DNA of 64,000 nucleotides from Luzula sylvatica. Lineage: Eukaryota > Streptophyta > Magnoliopsida > Poales > Juncaceae. The notes beneath the pieces are model-generated. The model ran no database searches. It saw only the letters and a list, made by a program, of their open reading frames with translations, and had not been told where the DNA came from. The DNA lies in NCBI GenBank assembly GCA_946800325.1, contig OX326959.1, forward strand, positions 12,988,862 to 13,052,861, given 5' to 3'. Both the position numbers and the translations under genes were made by a program. This document shows, in pieces, positions 9,976-23,045 of the stretch; positions within the stretch are counted from its first letter, which is position 1; the number at the start of each line of letters is the position of its first letter.

Positions 9976-11947
9976 CTAGGCCGAGATTACCCACGCTTCG
10001 CGGCGGTTTTGTTTCATTTGTTTAACCATACACATAACATATACAAGTAATATATAGTTATGATTTTTCGGGATCAAATATAATATTTTATGAAAATAAA
10101 TATCATATTGATTAAGCAAGTTTGATGATGACAAATTATTATACAATTTTTTAATATGACACATTGCGAAATATTTATTTAGTACTTTAATGCAACACAT
10201 ACAAAAAAAATGTCACTATAAAATAATAAAAAACATGCGTGGACATAAACATAAATAAAAACCAAAACCATATGATATTTTCAATTTTCATATATAAAAT
10301 TAAGAATAATAACATTGTAAAAGTTTAAAAAAATTATTTGTGTCTGATACAATTTATGTTTCATGTTTATTATTGAAAATATTATATAAGTTAAAGAAAT
10401 TATTTGTGTTTAGTAAATAAATATCTTTTATTATTTTTTTTGAAAGATTAACATGAAACTGTTTTAAGTAAAAATACAAATATAACATAACTGTTTTAGA
10501 AATAATAATAATAATTAGGATGTGCAATTTTTTTGAGTAATATGTTTAAAAATAATAATAACATATGTATGATAATTTAAATTATATTTTTTTTATTGTA
10601 ATACAAATTACACATGTGTATGATAATATTAATAATATAATATTAAAATAAAGTTATTTGAATTAATCTATCTATGATTATTCATATATTTTATAATTAT
10701 TTTACATCATGATAACAATAATCTCATTTTTTAATAAAATAATAATACTTACATTAGTGTCATTATATAATATATATAAGAAATATATATAATACAATTT
10801 TATGAAAAAACATAACATCAAATATTATATCGTTGTTCACAATATTTCATACAATATCAAATATTTAAAATAATGAATCATCCACCATATGTAGTAACAC
10901 ATTATTAATTATATAGTAGTAATAATTTTTATTGATTCAAAATGCAATGTAAAATATAAAATATTATAAAACTTAATAGTTCAAGTAATTTAATAATTAA
11001 TATCAAAATTTAATTTATAATAAACATAAATACAAATTATTTTTATCATATGATTTTTTATTTATTTTACATTTCGTAAAATAACAATACAATTTGATAG
11101 GTATTTATAAGTTTAAAAATTTATTTAGATGGATACAATATTTGTAAATTCTATTATGCTTGGAAAAAATTTGTTTGCTTACAAATACAAATATAATCTA
11201 CTTAGGTATTATATGAGATTCTTATAGTTATAATTTTTAAAAAATAAATAATAATACTTAAAAAGTCTATTATGCAAATAAAATTCTTAAAAATATATTA
11301 TGTAAATATGTATTTTATTTTTGCATTGTATTTTCTTACATAATATCTTTACAAATTGAAATTATGAAAAACGATATGTATGAACTATACTAATATGGAT
11401 GTCAAAATAAAGAGAAAATTAAAATGAATATATTTGATGGGTTTATAAAATTAAATTTCTAAAAATAATACTAACATATGTCGTATGTTTATAATATTAC
11501 ATATTAAATTATTAGTATTTCATATATAAACTTTTCATATTCCATTACATTCACATTTGATCATGTAATCTTATGTGAAATGTTAAACAATTGATTAGAC
11601 TTGGTCTAATTTGATTCTAGCCAATAATACAATGCCACATCATTAATATATGATGATGTGGCTTTCTAAGAATGCTTAAAACATGGTGTAAAATAATAAC
11701 ACATAAATGACTACACAAAATATGATCTTAAAAAAATCTAACAAAAAAATTGATGATTGAGATTAAATCACATCACTACATCTAATGGTTCAAATTAATA
11801 CTTAAAAATATTAATAAAATCTAATGGTTAATAATGTATGTGATGATGCCACATCACACAATCTAATGGTTAATAATAATGATAAGCATGATGATGTGGC
11901 TTCATGAGGAAGCTCAAAGATAGGTGAAAAATAAGGGGGTTGGTAAA
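9976..11947 (-). mobile_element. Non-autonomous Helitron, 1.97 kb, mapped by empty site
   Basis: On the minus strand it ends with hairpin CCGCG-AAG-CGTGG, about 15 bases, then CTAG abutting T. On plus, CTAG at 9976 follows A. The homologous region at 50150-50180, and a second local copy at 12117-12150 (cataaatattattatgataa), carry the uninterrupted target. This places the insertion between aaata and ttattatg, an A|T target with no duplication, as expected for Helitrons. The 5' end (minus strand TTTACCAACCCCC) lacks the usual TC. The interior is AT-rich with repeats of atctaatggttaataat near its 5' end and no gene. Confidence 0.75.
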
Positions 11948-12250
11948 TTATTATGGTCACCTGAATGAACAATTCATAGAATTTCCAACAAAATTCATGC
12001 ACCATTTAACTATTCTAGGAGATGACAATGCATTCGATTTTTTTTTTCTTTTTGAGAAACAATGCATTCGATTATTACCTTATAGAATACTCTAATTAAA
12101 ATTACTAAACATTCATTCTTCATAAATATTATTATGATAAACCTGAACAATTTCTAAAATTTCCAATAAATACATGCTATTATTTTACTATTCTAGGAAA
12201 ACACAATGCATTCAATTACTACCTTCAAGAATACTCCAATTAAAATTAAA
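11948..12250. repeat. Tandem copies of the carboxylesterase upstream block
   Basis: Two imperfect copies of a ~150-base segment (with ctattctagga...aatgcattcgattattacctt) follow each other here. Related copies lie at 50160-50290 and 54735-54800. These are non-coding parts of the duplicated gene region. Confidence 0.6.
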
Positions 12251-12517
12251 GAGTAGTGATGTACACTCCTAGTATTCTTCCCCAAATTTTTTGATGACGT
12301 GGATATAATTTAACACTTTAAAAATCAACCCTTTAAAAATCAACACATAAATATATGATTTAACATCTTAATTTATGGTTTGATTATTTTAATTTATGTT
12401 TGAATATTCAATGAAGTTGTCAAATCATGAATTAAGGTGTTAATTCTTAAGGTGTTAAATCATATTCATATCATTAAGATTCTTAGGAGAGAGATGGGGT
12501 ATGTACAACATTTTCCA
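12251..12517. mobile_element. Foldback MITE, family D, copy 2
   Basis: Starts gagtagtgatgtacactc and ends gtatgtacaacattttcc. Its arms, including gatgacgtggatataattta and the inverse of catattcatatcattaag, fold back on each other. Homologous to 5318-5595 and 54812-55075. Confidence 0.65.
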
Positions 12518-12639
12518 AAATTAAAATTAAAATTAAAATTAAAGTACAATTTTATAATAAATATTATTTGTGTGGCCCATTAAATTTTAACTAGAGTTAT
12601 TTCTTTTTATGTGGGCTTCAGCCCGCAGTTGATGATCAT

Positions 12640-13100
12640 GTATTCATGTGGTACTGTCTGGGACGAAAGTATGCGTGAAATCTTCAGGGGCTATTTGGCA
12701 TTGGTCCGTCGTGATGGATCTTATGTTGCATCATGACGGACCATGGTTGAAAGTTGTTTTTGACATTTTTATGGTATACACGGGTTGGTATGTCCAATAT
12801 GTGCCTTTTGGGTGTCATTATCCTATGTCATATAAATAGGATGATTCTCTCTCTTCAGGTTAGACTAATCATTTGAAAGCACACCATCAATAGTTTAGAG
12901 AGTGCGAAGAAAGAGAGAAAGAGAGAAAGAGAAAAAGGCATTTTTTCGAATAGAGAATCAAACGAGAATCAAGAAAGTTCGCCGATGCTTTGTCTAGGCA
13001 GTTGCACCCGCGACCGTGAGACTACTACTCACGGTGGATACAGATAGAGGAGTGCGCGCTTTGTGGCTCTTCGTTGTGATCAAACCGGAGACACATTTGG
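12640..13100 (+). mobile_element. Copia-A LTR fragment in plus orientation (U3 to U5)
   Basis: Contains a TATA box (tataaatagg, about 12830) and then, in LTR order, gcagttgcacccgcgacc (about 12998-13015) and ggtggatacagatagagg, all shared in the opposite orientation with the LTRs at 16857-17915 and 27057-27973. The U3 part has palindromic motifs gtccgtcgtgatgg and catcatgacggacc (12700-12750). It stops at 13100, where the near-palindrome TGTTGGGAATTATCCC begins the minus-oriented element. It is therefore inverted relative to its neighbour. Confidence 0.7.
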
Positions 13101-13180
13101 TGTTGGGAATTATCCCGTCTCCCACTCAATTTCAGATCTACCTAAAAGGTACTCATGAATATCCAATATGCACGATCTTA

Positions 13181-13961
13181 GGGGCTGTTTGGCTCTACGG
13201 AATTAGAGGTGGAATTGGGTTTTATAACTCCAGCACCTCTGAATTCTTTGTTTGGGGTTGATTATTTCTTGGAATCATCAAATGCAGACATTCATTTTTG
13301 TTATCTTTTGCGGCAAAGTTGAACTCCAAAAATTCCTAGAATGCCAAGATGCGGGGAAACATTTGTTCCAATAGCTCTCTCTGCTCCCTCCCTCTCTCCT
13401 CTTTTAATAATATAGAAGTACATTTAACCTTTTTTAATTATTATTATAATATTATTATTAGGCAATTGCTAATATTATAGTAATTATATTAAAATACTAA
13501 AATAATAATTTTAATAATAATATATATTAATAGATAAAATAATATATTATAATAATATAAAAGTAAATTTAATATTTTATTATTATTATTAATATTATAG
13601 TAATTATATTAAAATACTAAAATAATAATTTTAATAATAATATATATTAATAGATAAAATATTATATTATAATAATATAAAAGTAAATTTCGAAGTGGAG
13701 AATTTCATTAACAAACAAGTAAAGACACCTAATCAACATTATATTGTAATTAGTATATTAATACAATTATAATAATCATATAAAACAATATTACTATATT
13801 TATATAATTAGTATAATATTTATTATAAATTATTATAAATAATATTATTGTATGAATAACATATAATATTATAATAATAAAATAATTATATTTCAATTAT
13901 GTAATAATTATATTAATATAAAAAATTACATTATAATTTTTTTCCATATAAATAATATTAT

Positions 13962-13996
<35 letters not shown>

Positions 13997-14692
13997 TAAC
14001 AATAATAATATTATGTGACTGTTAAATCTATAAAATTAATATAATATTATATATTATTATAATAATAATAATAATAAATTATGATAATTATATTATATGG
14101 ATATAATGAATATAATATTATATATTTTATTATAAAGAATGTTATTATATGGATAAAATATAATATTATAATAATATATCAATGCATTTAATAATATTAT
14201 ATTATTATATATTAATAATCTTATTATAATGTAATATTATTTTATTATAATAGTATAATTATTATATTATTTTCAAATCTATATAATTAATATAATATAT
14301 TGTACTAAGATAATAATTATTATAGTAATTATGCAGATATAATATAATGTTATATAAATAAAACAATACATTTAATATTATTATAGTAATAATATTATAT
14401 TATATTAATTATATGAATATAATAATTATAATGTAATTATTTTATTCATATAATAATATTATATGAATATAATGCGTTTACAATTGCTAGTAATATAGTA
14501 ATTATATTATAATAAGGAAATTCCAATTTCAAAATTCCAAATTTTCTAAACAACCAAACAAAGAATTATATTTTCCAGCATATTGTAATTTAGACATCCA
14601 AACAAACTATGGAATTATTATTTCCAGAAATTTTTTCTCCTCCACCTTATAATCCAATTCCACTCTACTAATTCCACTTGCCAAACGGCCCC
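13181..14692. mobile_element. PIF/Harbinger-like (Tourist-type) non-autonomous element, 1.5 kb
   Basis: The ends GGGGCTGTTTGGC and GCCAAACGGCCCC are inverted repeats (12 of 13) flanked by TTA at 13178-13180 and 14693-14695, the target duplication of PIF/Harbinger. The sister copia sequence near 17970-17985 shows the empty site with a single TTA. The interior is over 80% A+T with TAA/ATT runs and a ~120-bp tandem duplication (about 13455-13568 and 13578-13690). It carries no transposase. Confidence 0.93.
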
Positions 14693-15786
14693 TTAGAGAA
14701 TATAGTTCGCGTATCAAAATGCCAAGCCATGCACATCCTATGTGCCAATTCTTGTAATCAAATCCGATATAGTACGATTCGTTGTGTGGCCGTGTAGGTT
14801 CATTAACGATGAAAATAGGCTGTTTCCAAAGCCCTACAAGCCCATGAGCGGGATCTAGTCACTCCATCATGGCTACCCATGTTAAAACGAAAAATGATTG
14901 TGACCATTGTGCCTATCTCGAATAGCGGTTACTAGTTCTCTTGTAAACGATATCCGTTAATGAAAAGGCATGGTGATAGTCATCCTTATGTCTTGATTAA
15001 CTATACTTAATCCTCGATTCCGAATTGAGTTAACAAATTACAATCGATATTAACCATTAATATCATTGACTATGGCCATAGTTTTCATTAATCAATTCAT
15101 CGAGCGGCCTAAGAGATATCTCTTCCTTAAGGAATAAACAATTCCTATCTTGGAGAAATTTCGTGTTTCGAACAATACCCAATAATGACCATTTTGGCCC
15201 CTTGTTACAGCAGGCGTAAGGTCATATCAAAGCATTGTGTTACGCACATAACACAATCAATGGTCCCCTCAAGTGTGAAGAACCTAAATCCCTATCCGTC
15301 TCAAGTCCATATATAATGACAAAACCATGTCATTGTCTCGCGGCTTTGGTCATATCCAATACATGTAAACAAACATATATCTACGTTCCCGATTCGACAA
15401 GCACATTGTCCCATGATTAACAAAACATAATCATCTCCTCGGCGAACGTACTAGTGTACATGTCCAGTCTATTATCTGATAACAGAAATGCTTCTCTCTT
15501 AAGCAAACTGATCCGCGACTAGGGATGTTTAGAAATGAAACTTTAGGTGTGACGGTTTTGCTGCACATAATCATCAATTATGCCGGCGTCCACACAAGTT
15601 CAAATCAGGGTTCATGTAACAATCATATTACACAACCCGCACACAGTTTTCATATAATGTAAATGCAAATGAAAATTTTAAAATCTCGAAATTGCATTAC
15701 TATAAGATAAGTTTGGGGTGATACAACGTTAACTACTGTCAATACAACTAATCTCGTTCCTCAAAACAATTGTTTTAGGTAACTAA

Positions 15787-16856
15787 CTAACTCTCATCCT
15801 CCTCTAGGTATCTCAAACCTATAGCTTTCGCACGGTAATCATGCTTCGTTTGCGAGAGTGGTTTAGTAAACAGGTCCGCAACATTCCTGTCAGTATCAAT
15901 CTTTTCAATGATCACATCCTTTCGTTGCAAAATTTCACGGATCAAGTGAAATTTTCTGAGTATGTGTTTGGAGCGATGATGTGCCCTCGGTTCCTTGGAC
16001 TGTGCTATTGCGCCCGTATTGTCGCAATACACAACCACAGGTTCCGAGATACTCGGGACTACACCAAGTTCGGACACAAACTTCTTGATCCATACCGCCT
16101 CCTTTGTCACTTCGGAAGCCGCAATATACTCCGATTCAGTTGTAGAGTCTGCTATCGTGGGTTGTTTGGAACTCTTCCATACGACCGCTCCACCATTTAG
16201 ACAAAACACGTATCCACTTTGTGATCGAAAGTCATCGACACATGTTTGGAAACTGGCGTCGGTACAACCTTTAATAACCAACCCGGATGTCTTTCCACCA
16301 TAAATTAGAAATTGATCCTTAGTCCTTCGTAAGTACTTAAGGATATTTTTAACCGCTATCCAATGCATATCCCCTGGATTTGATTGGTAACGCGAAACAA
16401 CGCTCATTGCATACGACATATCGGGACGCGTACAAATCATGGCATACATAATTGATCCAACCGCTGAAGCGTATGGAACAATACTCATCGCATTCTTATC
16501 CTTGCTCGATGTCGGACATTGAGCTTTAGAATACGATATGCCACTCGACATTGGAAGAAATCCTTTCTTCGAATCTTGCATTGAAAACCGTTTCAACACT
16601 TTGTCGATGTACGTGCTTTGACTCAAGCCGAGTAACTTCTTGGATCTATTTCTATAAATCCTCACGCCTAATATATAAGCGGCCTCGCCCAAATCGTTCA
16701 TAGCGAAACGAGTATTTAAATACTTCTTAACATCTGTAAGCATCGGAATGTCGTTTCCTATGATCAAGATGTCGTCTACATATAGAACAAGAAATACTAC
16801 GCGGCTCTCACTAATCTTCTTGTATACACAAGGTTCCTCTATGTTTTTCACGAAGT
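15787..16856 (-). pseudogene. Ty1/copia reverse transcriptase C-terminal part plus RNase H
   Basis: The frame is open on the minus strand and ends with TAG at 15787. It has the RT motif FLVLYVDDILIIGND (catalytic YVDD), the family string YASAVGSIMYAMICTRPDMS, then RNase H with GCTDASF, ADSTTESEYIAASE, VYCDNTGAIA and the C-terminal NVADLFTKPL. Reverse transcriptase and RNase H normally copy the genomic RNA inside the particle. The beginning of RT is gone: upstream of NIEEPCVYKK the frame runs straight into LTR sequence, so the longer 449-residue frame starting in the LTR is an artefact of that deletion. About 340 codons are intact, so the loss of the 5' part is recent relative to Copia-A. Confidence 0.92.
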
Positions 16857-17915
16857 TTTTGGAATTCTTTCCTACTCCAGGCCCGCGCAGCGGATATGAA
16901 GGCCCGGTCCGGTTCCCAAAATCCAAGATCACGCCATGACTTCGAGGGTACGATGCAAAGGAAGGATAGACGATTACCAACGTGAAATTGATCACGCACG
17001 ACGGGTTGATCGCTCGCATCCTTTCCTTCTCCGGTGTCATGTTGGTGACTAGCCCGTGCGTTCCATACCACACGTCTCCCACCGTCTTGACGCGCCTCCG
17101 GTTGTCTTCGTGCGTCCCACGTCCACACGCTTCCACAGTCTTTCACTGCTCGTTGACCGTCCTCTCTCTCCTTCGGGTTGATCACAACCGAAGATCCACA
17201 AGTGTCGATCCTCTACTTGTATCCACCGCGAGTCGGAGTTCGTCGGTCGCGGGTGCAACTGCCTAGATGAAGCACCAGCGAACTTGCTCGATTGATTGAT
17301 TCTCTACACCGAGAAAACTCCTTTTCTCGGTTCTCTCTCTTCACACCCTTTCACTCAATAGAAAGATGTCTCTCTATAATTCTGGAATATTCTGAATATT
17401 CTGAATGATTGGACTGATTGAACTCATATCTTATGAGAGAGAATTATCCTATTTATATCACATATGATTAGGATTGGCCAAAAGACATGTATATCCAATA
17501 TACACTCTTTCACACAGAAAGTTGCATGAATCTGTTCAGTATTCTGTCTATACGAAATTGGTAAATTCCTCTGACAGAAATCACACTACACTAAAGTTGT
17601 AGATAATCTAATTATCTACCCAACCCAATTTTTCCTGGACGAATTGGAGTTCGTATGCAAAAGTTACGACTGTTTTACTAACTGTATGTCATACTGTTGC
17701 ACCCTTTCGGTATTTCATAGAAACGACACTTATACTTCGTTCATATGAAATATATTTCTACATGAAGGTTGTAGATAATATTATTATCTATCTAACCAAA
17801 TTTGAACCATTCAAATAGGATTTTTCTACTGAAAGATATGACCACGAATGTACGCTTACATTCGTTTATCCTTGTGTACACTTTTACGGTTGATCCTGAA
17901 ACTGTATTTCCTTCA
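16857..17915 (-). mobile_element. Copia-A LTR (3' LTR of the element to its right)
   Basis: On plus it begins with diverged ggaattctttcc (for GGGAATTATCCC) and ends ctgtatttccttca, so on minus it starts TGAAGGAAATACAG. A TATA box lies near 17446-17457 on the minus strand. U5 contains the block cgggccttcatatccgctgc, shared with all other copies. Directly right, 17916-17927 is a polypurine tract on minus. Its U3 lacks the GCGTCATGACGC palindromes found in the 5' LTR at 27057-27973, although the two should have been identical at insertion. Confidence 0.8.
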
Positions 17916-18719
17916 GTCTCCCACTCAATTTCAGATCTACCTAAAAGGTACTCATGCATATCCAATATGCATGATTTTAGAGAATATAGCTTGCGTATCA
18001 AATACCAAGCTACGCACATCTTATGTGCCAACTTTATAATCAAGCCCGACTTAGTACGACTCGTTGTGTGACCAAAGAGACATCTCTTCCTTTCGGAATA
18101 AACAATTCCTATCTTGGAGACTCACATTGAATTCCGTGTTTCGGACAATACCCAATGATGACCGTTTTGACTCCCTGTTACGGTGAGCGTAAGGTCATAT
18201 CAAAGCATTGTGTTACACACGTAACGCAATCAATGGTCTCCTCAAGTATGAAGAACCTAATACCCTACTCGCCGCGAGTCCATCCATAATGATTAAACCA
18301 TGTCATAGTCTCGCGGCTTCGGTCATATCCAATATATGTCACCTAGCATATATCTACGTTCCCGATTCGACAAACACCTTTGTCCTATGGTTAGCAAATC
18401 ATAATCATCTCCTCGGCTAATGTACTAGTGTACATGTTCAGCCTATTATCTGATAATGTAAATGCTTCACTCTTAAGCAAACTGAATCATGACTAGGGAT
18501 GTTTAGAGATGAAACTTTAAGTGTGACGGTTTCGCTGCACATAATCCTCAATTATGTCGACGTCCACACAAGTTCAAATCAAGGTTCATGTAATCAAATT
18601 ACACAACCCGCACACAGTTTTCAAAGGATGCATTCATATGGATTAAGTATTTGGGTGATACAACGTTTACCTATGGGCATCTCCATACCCATAACCTGCG
18701 AGGACTATCGTATTAGATA

Positions 18720-21700
18720 ACTACACTCTACTCTCTTCTTCCTCCTCTAGGTATCTCCATACCCATAGTCATCGCATGACAGTCACGCGCGACTAGAGAG
18801 AGCGGTTTTGTAAACGGTTCCGCATGTTGCCGCTAGTGTTAATATTCTTAAGGTTTGGAACATTTCCAATACCTACGATCACATCATTTCACAAAATTTC
18901 ATGGATCAATGAAATTTTCTGAGTATTGGCTAGAAGTGGTTGTGACCTCGGCATTTTTGGCTTGCACTATTTCATGGATCCATACCGCTTCCTTTTGTGA
19001 TTCATAACCACAATATACTCGCCTCCGTAAATAGAATCATTAATTATTGGTCATGTGGAACCTTTCCACATAACCATGTTTTCGTTTAAGCAAATCATGT
19101 ACACACTTTGTGATCGAAAGTCGTGCTACATATTTGGACGTGCTAAATATTTGGAAATTGTCGTTGTTATAACTCTTTATAACCAACACGTCCTCCACAC
19201 CATTATAGATAAAATAAAATCCTGAATTCTTTTGCAAAGTATTCAAGGATAACATTCACCGCTATCAATACAAATCCCGATGGATTTAAATATACATAAC
19301 CATTATGTATATATATGTATAACTATTATACATTCACAAGAGTTAGTCTCATGTAATCGCATTACATTACAACTCGTGTGATTCCCTTGGATTTCATTAA
19401 CGGTAAATTAGACGCTTCATATGTACAACGGATAGCCACATACATATCATGACAGATATAATAGATCCTCACATCAAATGTAAAGCATCATATTATTATT
19501 TCCGCCCTGCTTGATGTCTCACATCGAGCCGTAGAAAATGTCTGTCATTCGACATTTCGATTTAACTCCGCCAAGGAGTTATATGTTGAAAACCTTTTTT
19601 CAACATTATGTCGATATACGTGCTATAATATAGAACGAGGAACTTCTTAGATCTATCCTATATATTTTCACGCTTAATTCATAAGAGGTCTCGCCTAAAT
19701 TTTGTGTCGTTACAAGAAATATAACGCGGCCCCCACTAACCTTCATGTGTACACAAAGTTTTCATTCGTTCCGACAATGTTATAACAGTTTATAATTTCG
19801 TCAAAACGAATATTCCAATTCCGAGAAGCTTTCTCTAATCCATCATATGGATCGTTAAAGCGTGCATATCTTATCCCCGATTCTTATGAGTCGACGAAAC
19901 CGTAAGGTTGTGTCAAGTACACATCCTTTCATAAAATTTCTGTCAAGAAATTCGGTTTTGACATCCATTTTGCCACATCACATAGTCATAATACGCGATC
20001 ATGGCAAGCAGAATTTCGAGAATGTGAAAGCATGGCAACATGCGAAAATGTTTCTTCATAGTCCAACTACGATTTACTTGAAACTCTTCGCTACGAGCCT
20101 CGCTTTGCATATATGCAAATTCCTATCCATGTAGGTTCTTCACCTTGAAAACCCATTCACATTTCACGGGTCTAACCCTGAAAGTAATGAAATCAAGTTC
20201 TAAAATTGATAATTTACACGGATCGAATCTCAGATTTCATGACATCATGTCATGTGGAATCAACTTTTCATAGCATCCCTGTAGGATATCGAATCATCAT
20301 ATGATTTCGATCTATCATCATTAGCCACGATAAATCCGTATTTACCGGCTTATGATATAGCCTACTTGATCTACGAATAATTCCTTTGTGTGTTCGACTC
20401 GTATTCATCAACTCTTGATGAAGTCGTGTCAACATTCATCGGTACAATGTTCATTTTCCACATCTCGAACTCTTTCGAGATTTATTCTACTCCCACTAGC
20501 CCGCATAGAGATAAGCAACATCAAGTTCCAAACTTGTGCGCATCCAGTCCTCCTCTAAGAAGGCATCTCTTCGAGCCACGAAAATCTCATTTTCGCCGAG
20601 ATGTTAGAACTAATACCCTTTAGTTTCCTTAAGGATATATGATAAACGAACAATTTTCAGATTTGGGATTGAGTTTAACCGAAACAAATTTCGAAATATA
20701 CTCATATCCTCAAATATATACAAATGACAACTTCGGAACCATTCCGATCCATATCTCTTATGGCGTCTTTTATACCGATTAGAAGGTTTATGGTCCATAT
20801 CATATATGCAACCATTCATTAGTGCCGTTGTCTCAAGGGCGTATCTCCAAAACATTTTTGGGAGATCCGTTTGACTTATCATTTATCGAACCATGTCTAA
20901 CATGCGTTCATTTCCTCTTTTCGGACACATCTAAATGTTCCGAATAAAGGTAATTGTGAATCCATTCCACAATCATAAATGATCATCAATACTCACAACT
21001 CAAATACTCGCCTTCTCGATCCTATCGAAAATGCTTTGATTTTCTTGCTTAGTCGATTTTGTATTTTGTTTTTGAAACTCTTTGAACCTTTCAAAAGTCT
21101 CCGCTTTGGCATGCATTAAACATATATTACCGTATCTACTTTAACCGTCTGTAAACGTAACAAAATATTGTAAACGTAACAAAATATCGATAGCCTCCTC
21201 TTGCCTCGGAATTTATCGGATCTTTTACATCTTAATGTAATTTCCAATAATTCGTTGGATCTTTCTCCAACCTTTGGAGAATGACGCCCTTTGTCGTCTT
21301 GCCTAATAAATAAGTATCGCATTAATCAATCGAATCTAATTCGAATGATTCTAGCAATCCATCTTATGGAATCTAGATACGCCTATCTCGTTTATATGGC
21401 CATGACGACAATGCCAAAAGAAGCAATCGACTTCTAGGTTTAATCCTCCTCGGATTTCACCGTTCTTTGAGTCATTAGTTTGGACAACTCTTTGTCCGAA
21501 CAATCTGTTTGGAAAACATTTTCCCAAAATACCCTTAGACCTTTATTCTTTTCGATCCCATCCTTGAATTACAAGGACATCCACGCATCTCTATGCTTTG
21601 GATTCCCCGGACACTCCAAGCATCTCCTATTCAAATTTACATCGCATCTCATGCAATTCCGGGATCGACTTATCTATCGAATGCATATGATATTCGGTCA

Positions 21701-22318
21701 CGAAGATCAAATCTCGTACCATCAACACACGAGTGTTAATCAAAGACCCATAAGGCGTCTCAAAATTAACCTACTCTTTGAGCCGTATTGAACCATTCAA
21801 CGCGCTCTAGCTCTTGAAATTATTTCTTGAGCTTTGCGTTTTTCTTTCATATACACTCGAACTCTCAAAACAATTTTGAGAAATTTGCGTCTATACATGC
21901 CACCACAAGGCACGTAATATTGTTCGATTCCTTCTTAAAGTGTATCGAACCCGGCTTTCTCTAAAGCCAAAGCCTCGAGCCCCGAATCTACCATTTTCCG
22001 TGTCCAACACGTTCCTTTAAGTCTAAGAACTATTCTTTGACTATCAAGGTTAATTATGGTAATTCCAGCCCAAAAGTCATTTATCATATCGATCTCATCG
22101 ATATATTTGGTGTTGCTTGAAAACATAATTCTAAACGGATGATGAAGATTAAGCTCCTAACCGTGCGTACTTAATCTATATGCTTACATGATGATTATAT
22201 GATAGTGTTATTTTATCGAATCGATAACCCTCGTACCGAAACGGGACTCCAAGTCCATAACACTCAAGATCCATATTTCGCAATCCTCCCATAAGTGACT
22301 ATGGCCGACAAATGGGAT
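18720..22318 (-). pseudogene. Decayed copia gag-pol
   Basis: Order on minus: about 22.1-21 kb degenerate gag/protease/integrase; at 20882-20610 an integrase C-terminal remnant with MISQTDLPKMFWRYALETTA and a late ILKETKGY; at about 19.9-19.2 kb RT; at about 19.15-18.73 kb RNase H. The last two align by eye with 16856-15787, for example tttgtgatcgaaagtc at about 16220 and 19101, and cctcctctaggtatctc at about 15799 and 18741. No frame exceeds about 90 codons. It is non-functional. Confidence 0.75.
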
Positions 22319-22815
22319 CTCCACTACAACATATCAGGCCTATTGGGACCGGCCGTCCCTAAAAAAACCGACCGAAACAGTTCAGGACAGTTAGTTTGGG
22401 ACTGCCCGTCCCTAAATAGGGTTAGGGTCGGTATTTTTGGGTTGGCCCGTCCCTAAAGTTTGCATCGGCCCGTCCCAAACTAGTTTAACCGTCCCTAAAC
22501 ATTTGTGTCGGCCCGACCCTAAAGGATGTACCATCCCTAACTTCTTAGTGTCAGCCCGTCCCTAGCCTGTTCACCGACCCAAAAATTAGGAACCACCCGT
22601 CCCTAAGTCTTCTGACCGACCCAAACTATTAGGGACGGCCTGACCCTAGATAGCCACCGACCCTAATTCATTGATTGGGACCGGCCGCCCCTAATTTTCT
22701 GCCACAGTACACACCACACGTCTCCTCTCTCTTTCCCCTCTCTTCCCCATGCGCCCTCTTTCTCTCTCTCTTCTTTAATGCTTCTCTCCCATTCACGCCA
22801 TCTCTCTCCCTCCCT

Positions 22816-22874
22816 CCTCTTTCTCTCTCTCTCTCTCTCTCTCCCAGATACCACACACATGAAGCTCTTTGTGC

Positions 22875-22938
<64 letters not shown>
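22816..22938 (+). repeat. (CT)n microsatellite inside the CACTA element
   Basis: Two CT runs, the longer at about 22880-22938, account for the Ser/Leu- and Arg/Glu-rich frames on both strands here. Those frames are not genes. Confidence 0.95.
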
Positions 22939-22941
<3 letters not shown>

Positions 22942-23045
22942 TTCTCTCGTGTTGGAGCAAAAGAGCAAAGATGAAACCCTAGGACGAACGACGCTGCTGA
23001 CGGTGAAGAGAAAGAAGGCCAAGAACCTCCGTCGCGACAACCACC

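Larger units (their letters stand above)
13101..16856 (-). mobile_element. Copia-A', 3' half only (RT-RNase H, 3' UTR, PPT, 16-bp LTR remnant)
   Basis: On the minus strand this runs from the RT/RNase H frame through about 1.1 kb of non-coding sequence, a PIF-like insertion and a polypurine tract (TGAGTGGGAGAC, complement of 13117-13128) to only 16 bases of LTR (GGGATAATTCCCAACA, complement of 13101-13116). The non-coding part matches the equivalent part of Copia-A at 17916-18720, which lacks the PIF insertion. Gag, integrase and the first part of RT are missing: the frame joins directly to an LTR at about 16856. Confidence 0.8.

Noticed and set aside
16811..17258. Extra frames in the Copia-A LTR (69-124 codons)
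   Set aside because: GC-richer LTR sequence is open by chance in several frames on both strands; the LTR is non-coding.
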